Below the pieces are notes generated by a model, which saw only the letters and a list, made by a program, of their open reading frames with translations, was not told the origin of the DNA and did no database searches. From positions 207,315-271,314 of the forward strand of contig CAWDLZ010000029.1 in assembly GCA_963803265.1 (NCBI GenBank): 64,000 bases of DNA. The letters are read 5' to 3'. Positions 8,804-17,391 of this stretch are shown here, in pieces. Position 1 is the first letter of the stretch. The number at the start of each line of letters is the position of its first letter. The position numbers and the translations under genes were made by a program. Source of the stretch: CAIKMD01 sp963803265. GTDB lineage: Bacteria; Pseudomonadota; Alphaproteobacteria; ATCC43930; CGMCC-115725.

Positions 8804-9498
8804 GTGCCGTTGTGGAGCGCGGCGAGCGCCGCCGCCGCCGCCGCGATCTCGGCCGCGCGCTTCGACGATCCCATCGCGGTCGCCGGCTCGAGCCCCGCGA
8901 TCGTCACCGTCACGGTGAAGCGGCGGCGATGCGCCGGGCCCTCGGTCGCCACGGTGCGATAATCGGGCAGCGGCAGGCCGCGCGCCTGGACCCATTCCTG
9001 CAGCGTGGTCTTGGGATCGCGCGGCGGCTCGCTGAGGGCGGCGAGGCGCGCTTCCCAACGCGTGGCGACGAAGCGCCGCGCGGCTTCGAGCCCGCCATCG
9101 AGATAAAGCGCGGCGATCACCGCCTCGCAGGCATCGGCGAGAACGCTCGGATTTTCGCGCACTCCGGCCGCGTCTTCGCCGGCCGAGACCTGAAGCCGGG
9201 GCCCCAGCGCCACAGCCGCGGCGACTTCGGCGAGCGCCTCGCGCCGCACCAGATGGGTGTGACGGCGGGTGAGCTCGCCCTCCGCCTCGGTCGGGAAGCG
9301 GCGCCACAGAAGCTCAGCGACGACGAGGCCGAGGACCCGGTCGCCGAGGAATTCGAGCCGCTCATAGCCGCGCTTGGCGATGCCGCGCCGCCGCACCGCA
9401 CTGGCATGGGTCAGCGCCTCGATCAGCAGATCGCGCTTGGCGAAATGGTGTCCGAGCGCCTCCTCGAGCGAGACGAGGCTGTCGGTCACGGCGTCCAT
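8800..9498 (-). CDS. rnc: Ribonuclease III
   Basis: Double-strand-specific endoribonuclease for rRNA and mRNA processing. The 232-residue protein contains the RNase III signature ERLEFLGDRVLGLVVAE (about residues 48-64), the second acidic cluster in LADACEAVIAALYLDGG, and a C-terminal dsRNA-binding domain from PKTTLQEWVQARG to AEIAAAAAALAAL. The start at 9498 (MDAVTDSLVSLEEALGH) follows the lepB stop by 2 nt. Longer in-frame starts would overlap lepB. It overlaps era by 4 nt. Confidence 0.96.
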   Translation of the reverse strand: MDAVTDSLVSLEEALGHHFAKRDLLIEALTHASAVRRRGIAKRGYERLEFLGDRVLGLVVAELLWRRFPTEAEGELTRRHTHLVRREALAEVAAAVALGPRLQVSAGEDAAGVRENPSVLADACEAVIAALYLDGGLEAARRFVATRWEARLAALSEPPRDPKTTLQEWVQARGLPLPDYRTVATEGPAHRRRFTVTVTIAGLEPATAMGSSKRAAEIAAAAAALAALHNGT

Positions 9499-9500
9499 GG

Positions 9501-10240
9501 TCAATGAATGCCCTGGAACAGGCGGCTGTAGCGGATCGTGAACGGCCACCTCCATATTTCCCACCACCGCGCATAGCCATCGGTGGAGAAGAACAGGAAC
9601 TGGGCGCGACCAACGAGGTTTTCCGCTGGAACGAAGCCGACGCCGCTGTCGGGATCGCGGCTGTCGGCCGAGTTGTCGCGGTTGTCGCCCATCATGAAAT
9701 AGGACCCGGGGGGCACTGAGAAGACTCCGGTGTTGTCGAGTGGCCCTTCGTCGCTGATTTGGATGATGTCGTGCTGGTAGCCGTTGGGCAGCGTCTCGAC
9801 GTACTCGGTATAGGTCGAGGTGACGTCGTTTTCCGAGTAGAAATAGGTTCCGATGCGGTCGCGCTTGACCGGCTGGCCGTTGATGTTGAGGACGCCATCC
9901 TTCATCTGGAGCTTGTCGCCGGGCAGGCCCACGATGCGTTTTATGAAATCGATCGAGGGATCGCGCGGCAGCTTGAACACCACCACGTCGCCGCGCTGCG
10001 GCTCGTTGAAGAAGACCCGCCCGGAGAACAACGGCAGGCCCAGCGGCATGGAATAGCGGCTGTAGCCATAGGAGAATTTCGAGACGAACAGGTAATCGCC
10101 CACGAGCAGCGTGGGCACCATCGAGGCCGATGGAATGCTGAACGGCTCGTAGAAGAAGGTCCGGATGAAGAGCGCGATGATGATCGCATAGACGACCGTC
10201 TTGAGCGTTTCGCCGAGTCCCCCGAGGATTTGCTGGCCAT
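9501..10240 (-). CDS. lepB: Signal peptidase I (start region probably disrupted by an indel)
   Basis: Membrane protease that removes Sec/Tat signal peptides. It has one N-terminal span (VVYAIIIALFIRTFFYEPF), the catalytic serine in IPSASMVPT, the lysine in DFIKRIVGLPGD and the GDNRDNSADSRD box, and ends RLFQGIH. The main frame has no ATG or GTG start. It opens only with a TTG at 10391, inside acpS. An ATG at 10240 begins MASKSSG in another frame. The CCCCC run at 10219-10223 sits between the two frames, and changing its length joins MASKSSG to GLGETLKTVV, the expected LepB N-terminus. I therefore give 10240 as the likely start. Confidence 0.88.
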
Positions 10241-10335
10241 TAAGAACGCTCTCTAACGAACGAGAATCTCGAAGTTTCGCGGCATCGGCGAGGGCCGCTC
10301 TCGCGGCCAGACTTAGCCGCCGGGCGGGCGCGAAG

Positions 10336-10749
10336 TCAAGGGTAGCAGGCCGACTCGGGCTCGGCGCTGATGATGACGAAGGCGCTGGCAAGCGGCTTTT
10401 CGTCGCTGAGGGTCAGCTCGATTCGCGCGGTCATGCCCGACGGGGTCATGGCGCCGAGGCGTCGCAACGCGCCTCCGGTGAGCACCAGGGTCGGCCTCCC
10501 CGAGGCGAGGTTCACGACGCCAAGATCGCGCCAGTAGACGCCGCTGCGAAAGCCGGTGCCCAGCGCCTTGGAACACGCTTCTTTGGCGGCATAGCGCTTG
10601 GCGTAAGAGGCGGCGCGATTGACGCGGCGTTCCGAGCGCCGAATTTCCTCGTCGGTGAAGATGCGGGCGACGAAGCGATCGCCATAGCGCTCGAGCGTGC
10701 GTTCGATGCGCCGGATGTCGATTAGATCGCTGCCGATCCCGAGGATCAT
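10336..10749 (-). CDS. acpS: Holo-[acyl-carrier-protein] synthase
   Basis: Transfers 4'-phosphopantetheine from CoA to apo-ACP for fatty acid synthesis. The 137-residue protein has the Mg-binding Asp in ILGIGSDLIDIRRIER (Asp8) and the second motif YAAKEACSKALGTG with the conserved Glu. The C-terminus has the expected SDEKPLASAFVIIS strand. The start overlaps the pdxJ stop by 4 nt (ATGA). This pdxJ-acpS-lepB-rnc-era order is conserved across proteobacteria. Confidence 0.95.
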   Translation of the reverse strand: MILGIGSDLIDIRRIERTLERYGDRFVARIFTDEEIRRSERRVNRAASYAKRYAAKEACSKALGTGFRSGVYWRDLGVVNLASGRPTLVLTGGALRRLGAMTPSGMTARIELTLSDEKPLASAFVIISAEPESACYP

Positions 10750-11519
10750 CCCGCGCCTACCGCGCTTTCAGTGCCAAGCGAGGCGGCGCGGGCTTCTTGC
10801 ATCAGCGCGCGCATCCGCTTCACCGCGCTGTCGAGACCGACAAAGATCGCCTCGCCCACGAGGAAATGCCCGATATTGAGCTCGACGATCGCGAGAATCG
10901 CGGCAATCGGCCCGACACTGTCGAATCCGAGCCCGTGGCCGGCATGGCATTCGAGACCGAGCTCTTGCGCATATGCGGCGGCGGCCGCGATGCGATCGAG
11001 CTCGCGCCGGCGCTCTAACCCAGCGGCAGCGCAATAGGCGCCGGTATGCAGCTCGACGACCGGCGTGCCGAGGCGCATCGCGCTCTCGATCTGGCGCCGC
11101 TCGGGATCGACGAAGAGCGAGACCCGGATGCCCGAATCGCGCAAGCGCGCTATCACCGGCGCGAGCTGCGTAGCACGGGCCGCGACATCGAGGCCGCCTT
11201 CCGTCGTCAGCTCCGCGCGTTTTTCGGGAACCAGGCACGTGGCGTGCGGCTTGTGCGCGAGTGCTATGCCAAGCATCTCGGGCGTCGCGGCCATCTCCAA
11301 GTTCAGCGGAAGATCGATCTCGCCGACGAGCCTCGCAATGTCGTCGTCGCCGATATGGCGGCGGTCTTCGCGCAGATGCGCCGTGATGCCGTCTGCGCCC
11401 GCCTGCTGGGCAAGGCGCGCGGCGCGCACTGGATCGGGATGCCGGCCGCCGCGCGCGTTGCGAATGGTGGCGACGTGATCGATGTTGACGCCGAGGCGCA
11501 GCGCAGGCTTATCCCGCAT
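10746..11519 (-). CDS. pdxJ: Pyridoxine 5'-phosphate synthase
   Basis: Condenses 3-amino-2-oxopropyl phosphate with deoxyxylulose 5-phosphate in the DXP-dependent vitamin B6 pathway. The 257-residue TIM barrel begins MRDKPALRLGVNIDHVATIR and contains GADGITAHLREDRRHI, NLEMAATPEML and ECHAGHGLGF, all characteristic of PdxJ. The ATG at 11519 lies 2 nt after the rsh stop. The reading frame also stays open upstream across part of rsh, but that part is not PdxJ-like. Confidence 0.96.
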   Translation of the reverse strand: MRDKPALRLGVNIDHVATIRNARGGRHPDPVRAARLAQQAGADGITAHLREDRRHIGDDDIARLVGEIDLPLNLEMAATPEMLGIALAHKPHATCLVPEKRAELTTEGGLDVAARATQLAPVIARLRDSGIRVSLFVDPERRQIESAMRLGTPVVELHTGAYCAAAGLERRRELDRIAAAAAYAQELGLECHAGHGLGFDSVGPIAAILAIVELNIGHFLVGEAIFVGLDSAVKRMRALMQEARAASLGTESAVGAG

Positions 11520-11521
11520 CG

Positions 11522-13738
11522 TCAGCCCCGCGCGCGCTCGACCGAGTTGATGACCGGCGTCGCGCGCAGCGCCGCGATGATGTTGGTGAGGTGGCGTAGA
11601 TTCTGGACCTCGACATCGACGAGTATCTCGAAAAAATCGATCGAACGGTTGGTGATCTTGAGATTGGTGATGTTGCCGCCGCCCTTGCCGATCACGGTGG
11701 TGAGGCTGCCCAGGCCGCCCGGCTCGTTCCCCAGCGTCACTTCGATGCGCCCGACATGGGCGCCCGAGGAGGCGTCCGCATCCCAGGCGACGTCGAGCCA
11801 GCGCTCGGGAGTCTCGGCAAAAGTGGCCAAGCGTCTCGCAATCGATGGTGTGAACGGTCACGCCCTTGCCGGTGTGGACGATGCCGACGATCCGATCGCC
11901 CGGCAGGGGGTGGCAGCAGCCGGCATAGTGCACCGCCATGCCGGGAATGAGGCCGCGAATCGGCACGGCGTTTTGGGCCGCCTTCTTGCCGCGCGCCGGC
12001 GCCAGCGGCACCACCTTGCCGACTTCCGCGTCGGCCTTGGGCGGGTAAAGCGAATGGACGATCTCGCGACCGGTGTGCAGCCCTTCGCCGACGGCGACGT
12101 AGAGATCCTCGGGCGCTCGCGCAACTGAACGTGGCGAGGACGGTGCCGAGCGATTTCTCGTTCATGGTCGTGGCCCTCCTGCCGAAACGCCTTTTGCAGA
12201 ATGGCCTTGCCGAGATCGAGATATTGCTGGCGTTGCTGCGTGCGGACGAAGCGGCGGATCCGCGCGCGCGCCTTGCCGGTGACGACGAAACGCTCCCACG
12301 TCGGCGACGGCGTTTGCGCCTTCGAAGTCACGACCTCGACCTGATCGCCGTTGACGAGCTGCGTGCGCAAGGGGACGAGCTTGCCGTTCACCTTGGCGCC
12401 AACGCAGCTATCGCCGATCTCGGAATGGACGGCATAGGCGAAATCGACCGGGGTCGAGCCGCGCGGCAGCTCAATCAGATCGCCCTTGGGCGTGAAGCAA
12501 AACACCTGATCCTGAAACATCTCGAGCTTGGTGTGCTCGAGGAATTCCTGCGGATCGGAGGCATGTTCGAGAATATCGAGCAGCTCGCGCAGCCAGCGGT
12601 ACTGCCGGCCTTCGGTGCGCGGCGAGACCGATTGCTTGTAGACCCAGTGCGCGGCGACGCCGAGCTCGGCGACCTCGTGCATCTCGTGGGTGCGGATTTG
12701 CAGCTCGATGCGCTGGCGCTCGGGACCGATCACGCCGGTGTGGAGGGAGCGATAATTATTGGGCTTAGGCGTCGAGATATAGTCGCTTGAAGCGGCCCGG
12801 CACGACCGGATAGGTGCTGTGGACGACGCCCAGTGCGTGGTAGCACGCCTCGACGCTATCGACGACCACGCGGAAGGCCATGATGTCGGAGAGTTGCTCG
12901 AACGCGACGTTCTTCCTTTGCATCTTGCGCCAGATCGAATAGGGCGATTTCTCGCGCCCCGACAGGTCGGCCTTCACCCCGCTCTTCGTCAGCGTTTCGC
13001 CGAGCTCTTTCAGGATGCGCTGGACGACGCCGCCACCCTTGTCCTTGCAGGAAAGCGAGCCGCGCCCTGATGCTCTCGTTCGCGTCGGGATAGAGCTCGG
13101 CGAAGGCCAGATCCTCGAGCTCGTCCTTGATCTCGTGCATGCCGATGCGTTCGGCGAGCGGCGCGTAGATCTCCATGGTCTCGCGCGCGGTGCGGCGGCG
13201 CTTGTCGGGATCCTTGATGAAGCGCAGCGTCCGCATGTTGTGCAGCCGATCCGCCAGCTTCACCAGCAGGACGCGGATGTCTTCCGACATCGCGAGGACG
13301 AGCTTGCGGAAATTCTCGGCCTGCTTCGTCTGATCCGACTGTAATTCGAGACGCGACAGTTTGGTCACCCCATCGACGAGGCGCCCGATATCGGCGCCGA
13401 AGACGCGCTCGATATCGTGGAGCGTCGCAAGCGTGTCCTCGACCGTGTCGTGCAAGAGGCCCGGTGATGATCGAGGCGCAATCGAGTTTCATCCCCGACA
13501 AAATGCCGGCGACCTCGACCGGATGGGAGAAATAGGGATCGCCGGACGCGCGAAGCTGCGCGCCGTGCGCTTTCATCGAATACACATAGGCGCGATTGAG
13601 CGCGTCCTCGTCGGCATTCGGGTCGTAGGACTTGACCCGTTCGACCAACTCGAATTGCCGCATCATGACGGCGCGCGATTCGGGCGCCCCGGCAGGGACG
13701 GCAGCGGCGGCGCGAGAAAGGGGTTCGCCGCCCTGCAT
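11522..13738 (-). CDS. rsh: RelA/SpoT-type (p)ppGpp synthetase/hydrolase, broken by six single-base insertions
   Basis: Bifunctional stringent-response enzyme. Domains in order: HD hydrolase (HPVEVAGILS, then HDTVEDTLAT), synthetase (GREKSPYSIWRKM, then NNYRSLHTGVIGPE), TGS (DQVFCFTPKGDLIELPRGST) and a C-terminal ACT (IEVTLGNEPGGLGSLTTVIG). These segments lie in alternating frames. One extra base explains each break, near 13460-13462, 13036-13038, 12785, 12166-12167, 12111-12113 and 11827-11828. Removing them gives 736 residues, the normal length. Since all six are insertions and the protein sequence is intact elsewhere, I read this as a functional gene with sequence errors. The start could also be 13666 (MMRQFELVERV). 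Confidence 0.9.
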
Positions 13739-13742
13739 CCGG

Positions 13743-14201
13743 TTATTCTGTGAGGTCGCCCGCCTCGGCTTCGCCTTCCGGCAGAGCGGGCGGCACGACC
13801 TCGTCCAGCCCCACGCCCGCGTCGGGTTCCGCGAGCAAGTGGTCCAGAGGCTCGGCCTCGACCCCGGCCTCATCGACCTCGTCTTCGTCCTCGCCTTCCA
13901 GCGGCGCCAGATCGGCCGCCCAGCTTGCCGGTGCCCCGATCTCGACGTCGTGGTCTTCCTCGGGCTCGTCGATCTCGACATGCTTCTGCATGCCCTTGAT
14001 CGCGTTTTCGAACAAGGTTTCGCGCGGAATGGTGTCGTCGGCGATCTCGCGCAAGGCGACGACCGGTCCCTTGTCGTTGTCGCGATCGACCGTGAGCGGC
14101 GCGCCGCCGGCAATGTCGCGGGCCCGCTGCGCCGCGAGAAGCGCCAGCTCGAACCGGTTCGGAATTCGTAGGACGCAATCTTCGACGGTAACCCGAGCCA
14201 T
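13743..14201 (-). CDS. rpoZ: DNA-directed RNA polymerase omega subunit
   Basis: Small RNA polymerase subunit that helps assembly and, in proteobacteria, forms a ppGpp site. The first 60 residues are typical: MARVTVEDCVLRIPNRFELA, then LLAAQRARDI and the NDKGPVVALREIAD segment. The rest (to residue 152) is a long acidic tail rich in Asp/Glu, longer than in E. coli omega (91 residues) but common in alphaproteobacteria. The start at 14201 is the family start; an in-frame ATG at 14231 lies inside the promoter spacer. Adjacency to rsh is a conserved and functionally sensible pairing. Confidence 0.93.
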   Translation of the reverse strand: MARVTVEDCVLRIPNRFELALLAAQRARDIAGGAPLTVDRDNDKGPVVALREIADDTIPRETLFENAIKGMQKHVEIDEPEEDHDVEIGAPASWAADLAPLEGEDEDEVDEAGVEAEPLDHLLAEPDAGVGLDEVVPPALPEGEAEAGDLTE

Positions 14202-14236
14202 TCGACCAAATCTCCCGTAAGAATATTTCAATTTTG

Positions 14237-14265
14237 AATATAAGAGACCTCTACCGGTCCTGCAA
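14237..14265 (-). promoter_or_regulatory. Sigma70-like promoter of the rpoZ-rsh-pdxJ operon
   Basis: On the minus strand, TTGCAG (14260-14265) and TATATT (14237-14242) are spaced by 17 bases, 36 nt upstream of the rpoZ ATG. An AT-rich stretch follows. It is the only good match in the gap before rpoZ and would drive the long operon down to parC/tusA. Confidence 0.6.
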
Positions 14266-14310
14266 CAGGGGTCTGGCCCGGAACCGAGGTTTCACGGCAG
14301 ATTTGATCGG

Positions 14311-14802
14311 TCACGGACCGATCGGCTCGGCCTTTTGCCCTTGCGGCAGGGCGGCGATCAAGGCTTCGACCGAAAGTCGCGATTTCGGATGGCGCCAGCC
14401 GGGCGCGATCTCGGCGAGCGGAAGCAGGACGAAAGCGCGCTCGGCGAGGCGCGGATGGGGCAGGACGAGACCCGGCGCGTCCACTACTCGTCCATCATAA
14501 TCGAGGAGATCGAGGTCGAGGCTGCGCGCCGCGTTTGGGATGCCGCGCTTTCGGCCGAAACGCAGCTCGATCGTCCGCATCAGCAAGAACAGCTCGGCCG
14601 GGCCCAGACCCGTCGCGACCGCAGCTACGCCGTTCAAGAACCAGGGCTGGTCCGACATCGGCACCGGCGCCGTGCGCCACCAGCGCGAGCGCGAAAGCGT
14701 CACGACACCAGCCGCGCCCAGTGCGGCGAGCGCCGCTTCGAGCGTCGCTTGCGGCGGCCCGGCCGCGCTTGGCAAATTGGCCCCGAGGCCCAGGAGGATC
14801 AT
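14311..14802 (-). CDS. folK: 2-amino-4-hydroxy-6-hydroxymethyldihydropteridine diphosphokinase
   Basis: HPPK of folate synthesis, which pyrophosphorylates the pterin for FolP. The 163-residue protein starts MILLGLGANLPSAAGPP, has the substrate loop SDQPWFLNGVAAV and the signature RSLDLDLLDYDG followed by LPHPRLAERAFVLLPL. It lies 46 nt upstream of the rpoZ promoter on the same strand. The other folate genes of this window, folP and folB, are 22 kb away. Confidence 0.94.
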   Translation of the reverse strand: MILLGLGANLPSAAGPPQATLEAALAALGAAGVVTLSRSRWWRTAPVPMSDQPWFLNGVAAVATGLGPAELFLLMRTIELRFGRKRGIPNAARSLDLDLLDYDGRVVDAPGLVLPHPRLAERAFVLLPLAEIAPGWRHPKSRLSVEALIAALPQGQKAEPIGP

Positions 14803-14824
14803 CGGCGCCGCGCGAGCCGCCGCC

Positions 14825-15814
14825 TCAGAAGCCCTCGGTCCCCGACCACGCCCAATCGTCGATTTTGTGGAACATCTCCGCGATCTTCGGGTGCTTGCCG
14901 ATCAGCCCCTGCTCATAGGTGTATTTGAGCGCGGTCTCGACATTGTGTCGGTTGATGTCGTTGAGCCCGTACTGCCACGGATCGGGACCCAAGAGCGCGG
15001 TTTGCTCGTCGCTGGTCGAGCTATAGAACGCGAGCGGCAGGATGCGCGGGTTCTTGAGATGCTGCAGCGCGATCTTCTTGGACTCGTTGAATGCATAAGC
15101 GAGGTTTTCCGGGACCCACGGATTTTTCGCGATCAGCTCTTCCTTGATGATGAGCGTGTGCATTATGGGGAATATCTTGGTCTTGCGGTAATAGTCGATC
15201 TCGGCCTGCTTATAGTCGGGAAAGAGCCGCGCGATCCGCTTATCGCCGGCGAGGAGCGAGCGCGGATAGCCGGCCGACATCATGGCGTCGATCTCGCCCG
15301 AGAGCAGCCGCTCTTCGACGCTCGGACCGTGCTCGATGATTTCGATGTTGAAGCCCTCTTGCTTGGCAAAAGGAATGTCGTGCGGCCGATCGGTGTACCA
15401 AGCGACGTCCTTGTGCGAGAGTCCATAATGTTCGCCCAGCGTGCCTCTGAGCCAGGTGCAGGCCGCGGCGAGCATGCCGCCGCTGCAGCCGAATTTGCCA
15501 CCTTTCAATTGGGACGCCTTCGCGATCCCCTTCGCCGCGTTGACGAACAGGAAGCCGTGGCGGAACCGCCGATGCAGGAAAATCGGCAGCGCGACGTAAG
15601 GATGACCGCGGTCGCGCGCCATGTAATAGCCGCACAGGTTGAATTCGCCGGCATCGCATTCGGCATTGCGGTCGAGCCGCCAATGGCGATCGCGCGACGA
15701 GGTCGCGCACAGCATCGTGAGATCGATGCCGTCGGCTTCAACGCGGCCTTCCTTGAGCGGCCGGGTAATCTCGTAATCGGCGCAAGTCAGCGTGATCTTC
15801 AGCTTCGATGGCAT
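14825..15814 (-). CDS. 4,5-dihydroxyphthalate decarboxylase-like / periplasmic-binding-fold protein
   Basis: A 329-residue protein beginning MPSKLKITLTCADYEITRPL, which matches the family annotated as 4,5-dihydroxyphthalate decarboxylase (Pht5-like) or ABC substrate-binding protein. Features include GFLFVNAAKGI, the KFGCSGGMLAA loop and a GEIDAMMSAGYPRSL stretch, consistent with a type 2 periplasmic-binding fold. No signal peptide is seen, which favours a cytoplasmic enzyme over a binding protein, but I cannot see catalytic proof. The start at 15814 begins the conserved sequence; the frame also stays open upstream without family similarity. It is divergent from the NYN gene. Confidence 0.75.
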   Translation of the reverse strand: MPSKLKITLTCADYEITRPLKEGRVEADGIDLTMLCATSSRDRHWRLDRNAECDAGEFNLCGYYMARDRGHPYVALPIFLHRRFRHGFLFVNAAKGIAKASQLKGGKFGCSGGMLAAACTWLRGTLGEHYGLSHKDVAWYTDRPHDIPFAKQEGFNIEIIEHGPSVEERLLSGEIDAMMSAGYPRSLLAGDKRIARLFPDYKQAEIDYYRKTKIFPIMHTLIIKEELIAKNPWVPENLAYAFNESKKIALQHLKNPRILPLAFYSSTSDEQTALLGPDPWQYGLNDINRHNVETALKYTYEQGLIGKHPKIAEMFHKIDDWAWSGTEGF

Positions 15815-16144
15815 GGCGCGGTCCTTATGGTTCGGTAAGAAGTCGGTCGGATCACTTCGCGGGCAGGTACGCTTCGGTATCATATTCAAAAATCGGGCTC
15901 GGTATCGAGAATATGGAGATCGACGAACGAGTGCGGCAATACCTCGCGCGAGCGGGAATGAACTTGCAATCGCGCGAAAGAATGCGCGCGCCGATTGCGC
16001 GGTCTCGGCTGGGATGCAACGCGCCATATTACGGCACGCTCGACGAAAAGAAACAGCGGCGCGATCGCAAGGCGCTCGCTTGACGGCGCGCGCGGGAGAG
16101 CGCCAAATAAAGCCATAAATTCCTGGTCATTAATGGAGCGCGAT
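15815..16144. other. Divergent intergenic region, no convincing gene
   Basis: 330 bases between the divergent Pht5-like and NYN genes. It must hold both promoters, though I see no pair close to consensus. A 56-codon frame at 15913-16083 (+) starts MEIDERVRQYLARAG and ends in a Lys/Arg-rich tail. It lacks a clear ribosome-binding site and I recognise no family, so I do not call it as a gene. Confidence 0.4.
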
Positions 16145-16714
16145 ATGTTGTTTTATCCTGAAGAGCGGATTGCCCTGTTCATCGACGGCGCCAATCTTTA
16201 TGCCGCGGCGCGGGCGCTCGCCTTTGACATCGATTACAAGCGGCTGCTCGAGCTGTTCGGCGGCAAGGCCCGGCTCGTTCGTGCATTCTACTACACCGCG
16301 CTGATCGAGGATCAGGAATATTCGCCGCTGCGGCCGCTGGTCGATTGGCTCGATTACAACGGCTACACCATGGTCACGAAGCCGACCAAGGAATTCACCG
16401 ACGCGACGGGCCGCCGCAAGCTCAAGGGCAACATGGACGTCGAGCTCGCGATCGACGTGATGGAGATGGCGGCCTCGCTCGATCATATCGTGCTGTTCTC
16501 GGGCGACGGCGACTTTCGCCGCCTCGTCGAGGCAGTGCAGAGAAAAGGCGTGCGCGTCACGGTGGTCTCGACGCTGCGCTCATCGCCGCCAATGATCGCC
16601 GACGAGCTGCGCCGCCAGGCCGACATCTTCGTCGAGTTGCAAGAGCTGGCGCCGCAGATCATGCGCAGCCACGCCCATCAACGCGAACAGCAATATTCCG
16701 ACAACGACGCCTGA
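16145..16714 (+). CDS. NYN domain (LabA/DUF88-like) protein, putative RNase
   Basis: A 189-residue PIN-like NYN domain. The conserved acidic residues are visible in ALFIDGANLY (about residue 14), NMDVELAIDVMEMA and LFSGDGDFRRLVEAVQ, the metal-binding set of NYN nucleases. ERIALFIDGANLY followed by KGVRVTVVS is typical of LabA-type proteins. The ATG at 16145 has GGAG seven bases upstream. An ATG at 16133 is in frame but lacks a site. The substrate is unknown. Confidence 0.85.
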   Translation: MLFYPEERIALFIDGANLYAAARALAFDIDYKRLLELFGGKARLVRAFYYTALIEDQEYSPLRPLVDWLDYNGYTMVTKPTKEFTDATGRRKLKGNMDVELAIDVMEMAASLDHIVLFSGDGDFRRLVEAVQRKGVRVTVVSTLRSSPPMIADELRRQADIFVELQELAPQIMRSHAHQREQQYSDNDA

Positions 16715-16733
16715 CGCCGGGGCGCGGCGCGAG

Positions 16734-17381
16734 GTGGCGCTCGATCCCGGCCGAGACTGTTCGCTGTGCCCTCGGCTTGCCCGATTTCGGAGGGCTCAGC
16801 GCAGGGCGCATCCCGACTGGCATAACGCGCCAGTGCCGGCCTTTGGCGGGATCGACTCACGGTTGTTGATCGTCGGCCTCGCGCCGGGCCTCCAGGGCGC
16901 CAACCGCACCGGACGGCCTTTCACGGGTGATTGGGCCGGCGACCTGCTCTATGGCACCTTGGCGAAATTCGGCTTTGCGCGCGGCCGCTACGCCGAGCGC
17001 GCCGATGACCGCCTGGCCCTGATCGATTGCCGGATCAGCAACGCGGTGCGCTGCGTGCCGCCCGCCAACAAGCCCCTGCCCGCTGAAATCGCCGCGTGCC
17101 GCCCGTTTCTGGTCGCCGAGATCGCGGCGATGACGCGGCTCGAGGCGATCCTCGCGCTCGGCCTCGTCGCGCATGGCGCCGTGCTGGCGGCATTGGCCGA
17201 GAAAAAATCCGCCTTCGCCTTCCGCCACGGCGCGATCCATCGCCTGACGCGGGGCACCGTCCTCGCCGACAGTTATCATTGCTCGCGGCTCAACACGAAT
17301 ACCGGCAAGCTCACGCCGGCGATGTTCGAGGCCGTAGTCGCCGCGGTGCGCGAGTTGCTCGATCGCCCCGCGCCGCTTTGA
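16734..17381 (+). CDS. Type-5 uracil-DNA glycosylase (UDGb family)
   Basis: Removes uracil and deaminated purines from DNA. The 215-residue protein has an iron-sulfur cluster cysteine set: CSLCPRL at residues 9-14, a Cys in NAVRCVPPANKP, and the C-terminal HCSRLNTNTGKLTP motif diagnostic of family 5. The active-site motif GLAPGLQGANRTGRPFTGD lies near residue 48. The start is the GTG at 16734 (VALDPGRDC), 19 nt after the NYN stop, so the two may be cotranscribed. It converges with smpB. Confidence 0.88.
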   Translation: MALDPGRDCSLCPRLARFRRAQRRAHPDWHNAPVPAFGGIDSRLLIVGLAPGLQGANRTGRPFTGDWAGDLLYGTLAKFGFARGRYAERADDRLALIDCRISNAVRCVPPANKPLPAEIAACRPFLVAEIAAMTRLEAILALGLVAHGAVLAALAEKKSAFAFRHGAIHRLTRGTVLADSYHCSRLNTNTGKLTPAMFEAVVAAVRELLDRPAPL

Positions 17382-17391
17382 GCGCCATGCC

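Noticed and set aside
11522..13738. rsh as a true pseudogene
   Set aside because: All defects are single insertions with intact motifs between, and the same error type hits essential tsf. Decay would also leave substitutions and deletions.
15913..16083. A 56-codon frame between the Pht5-like and NYN genes
   Set aside because: No ribosome-binding site, no recognisable similarity, and the opposite strand is open over the same bases.
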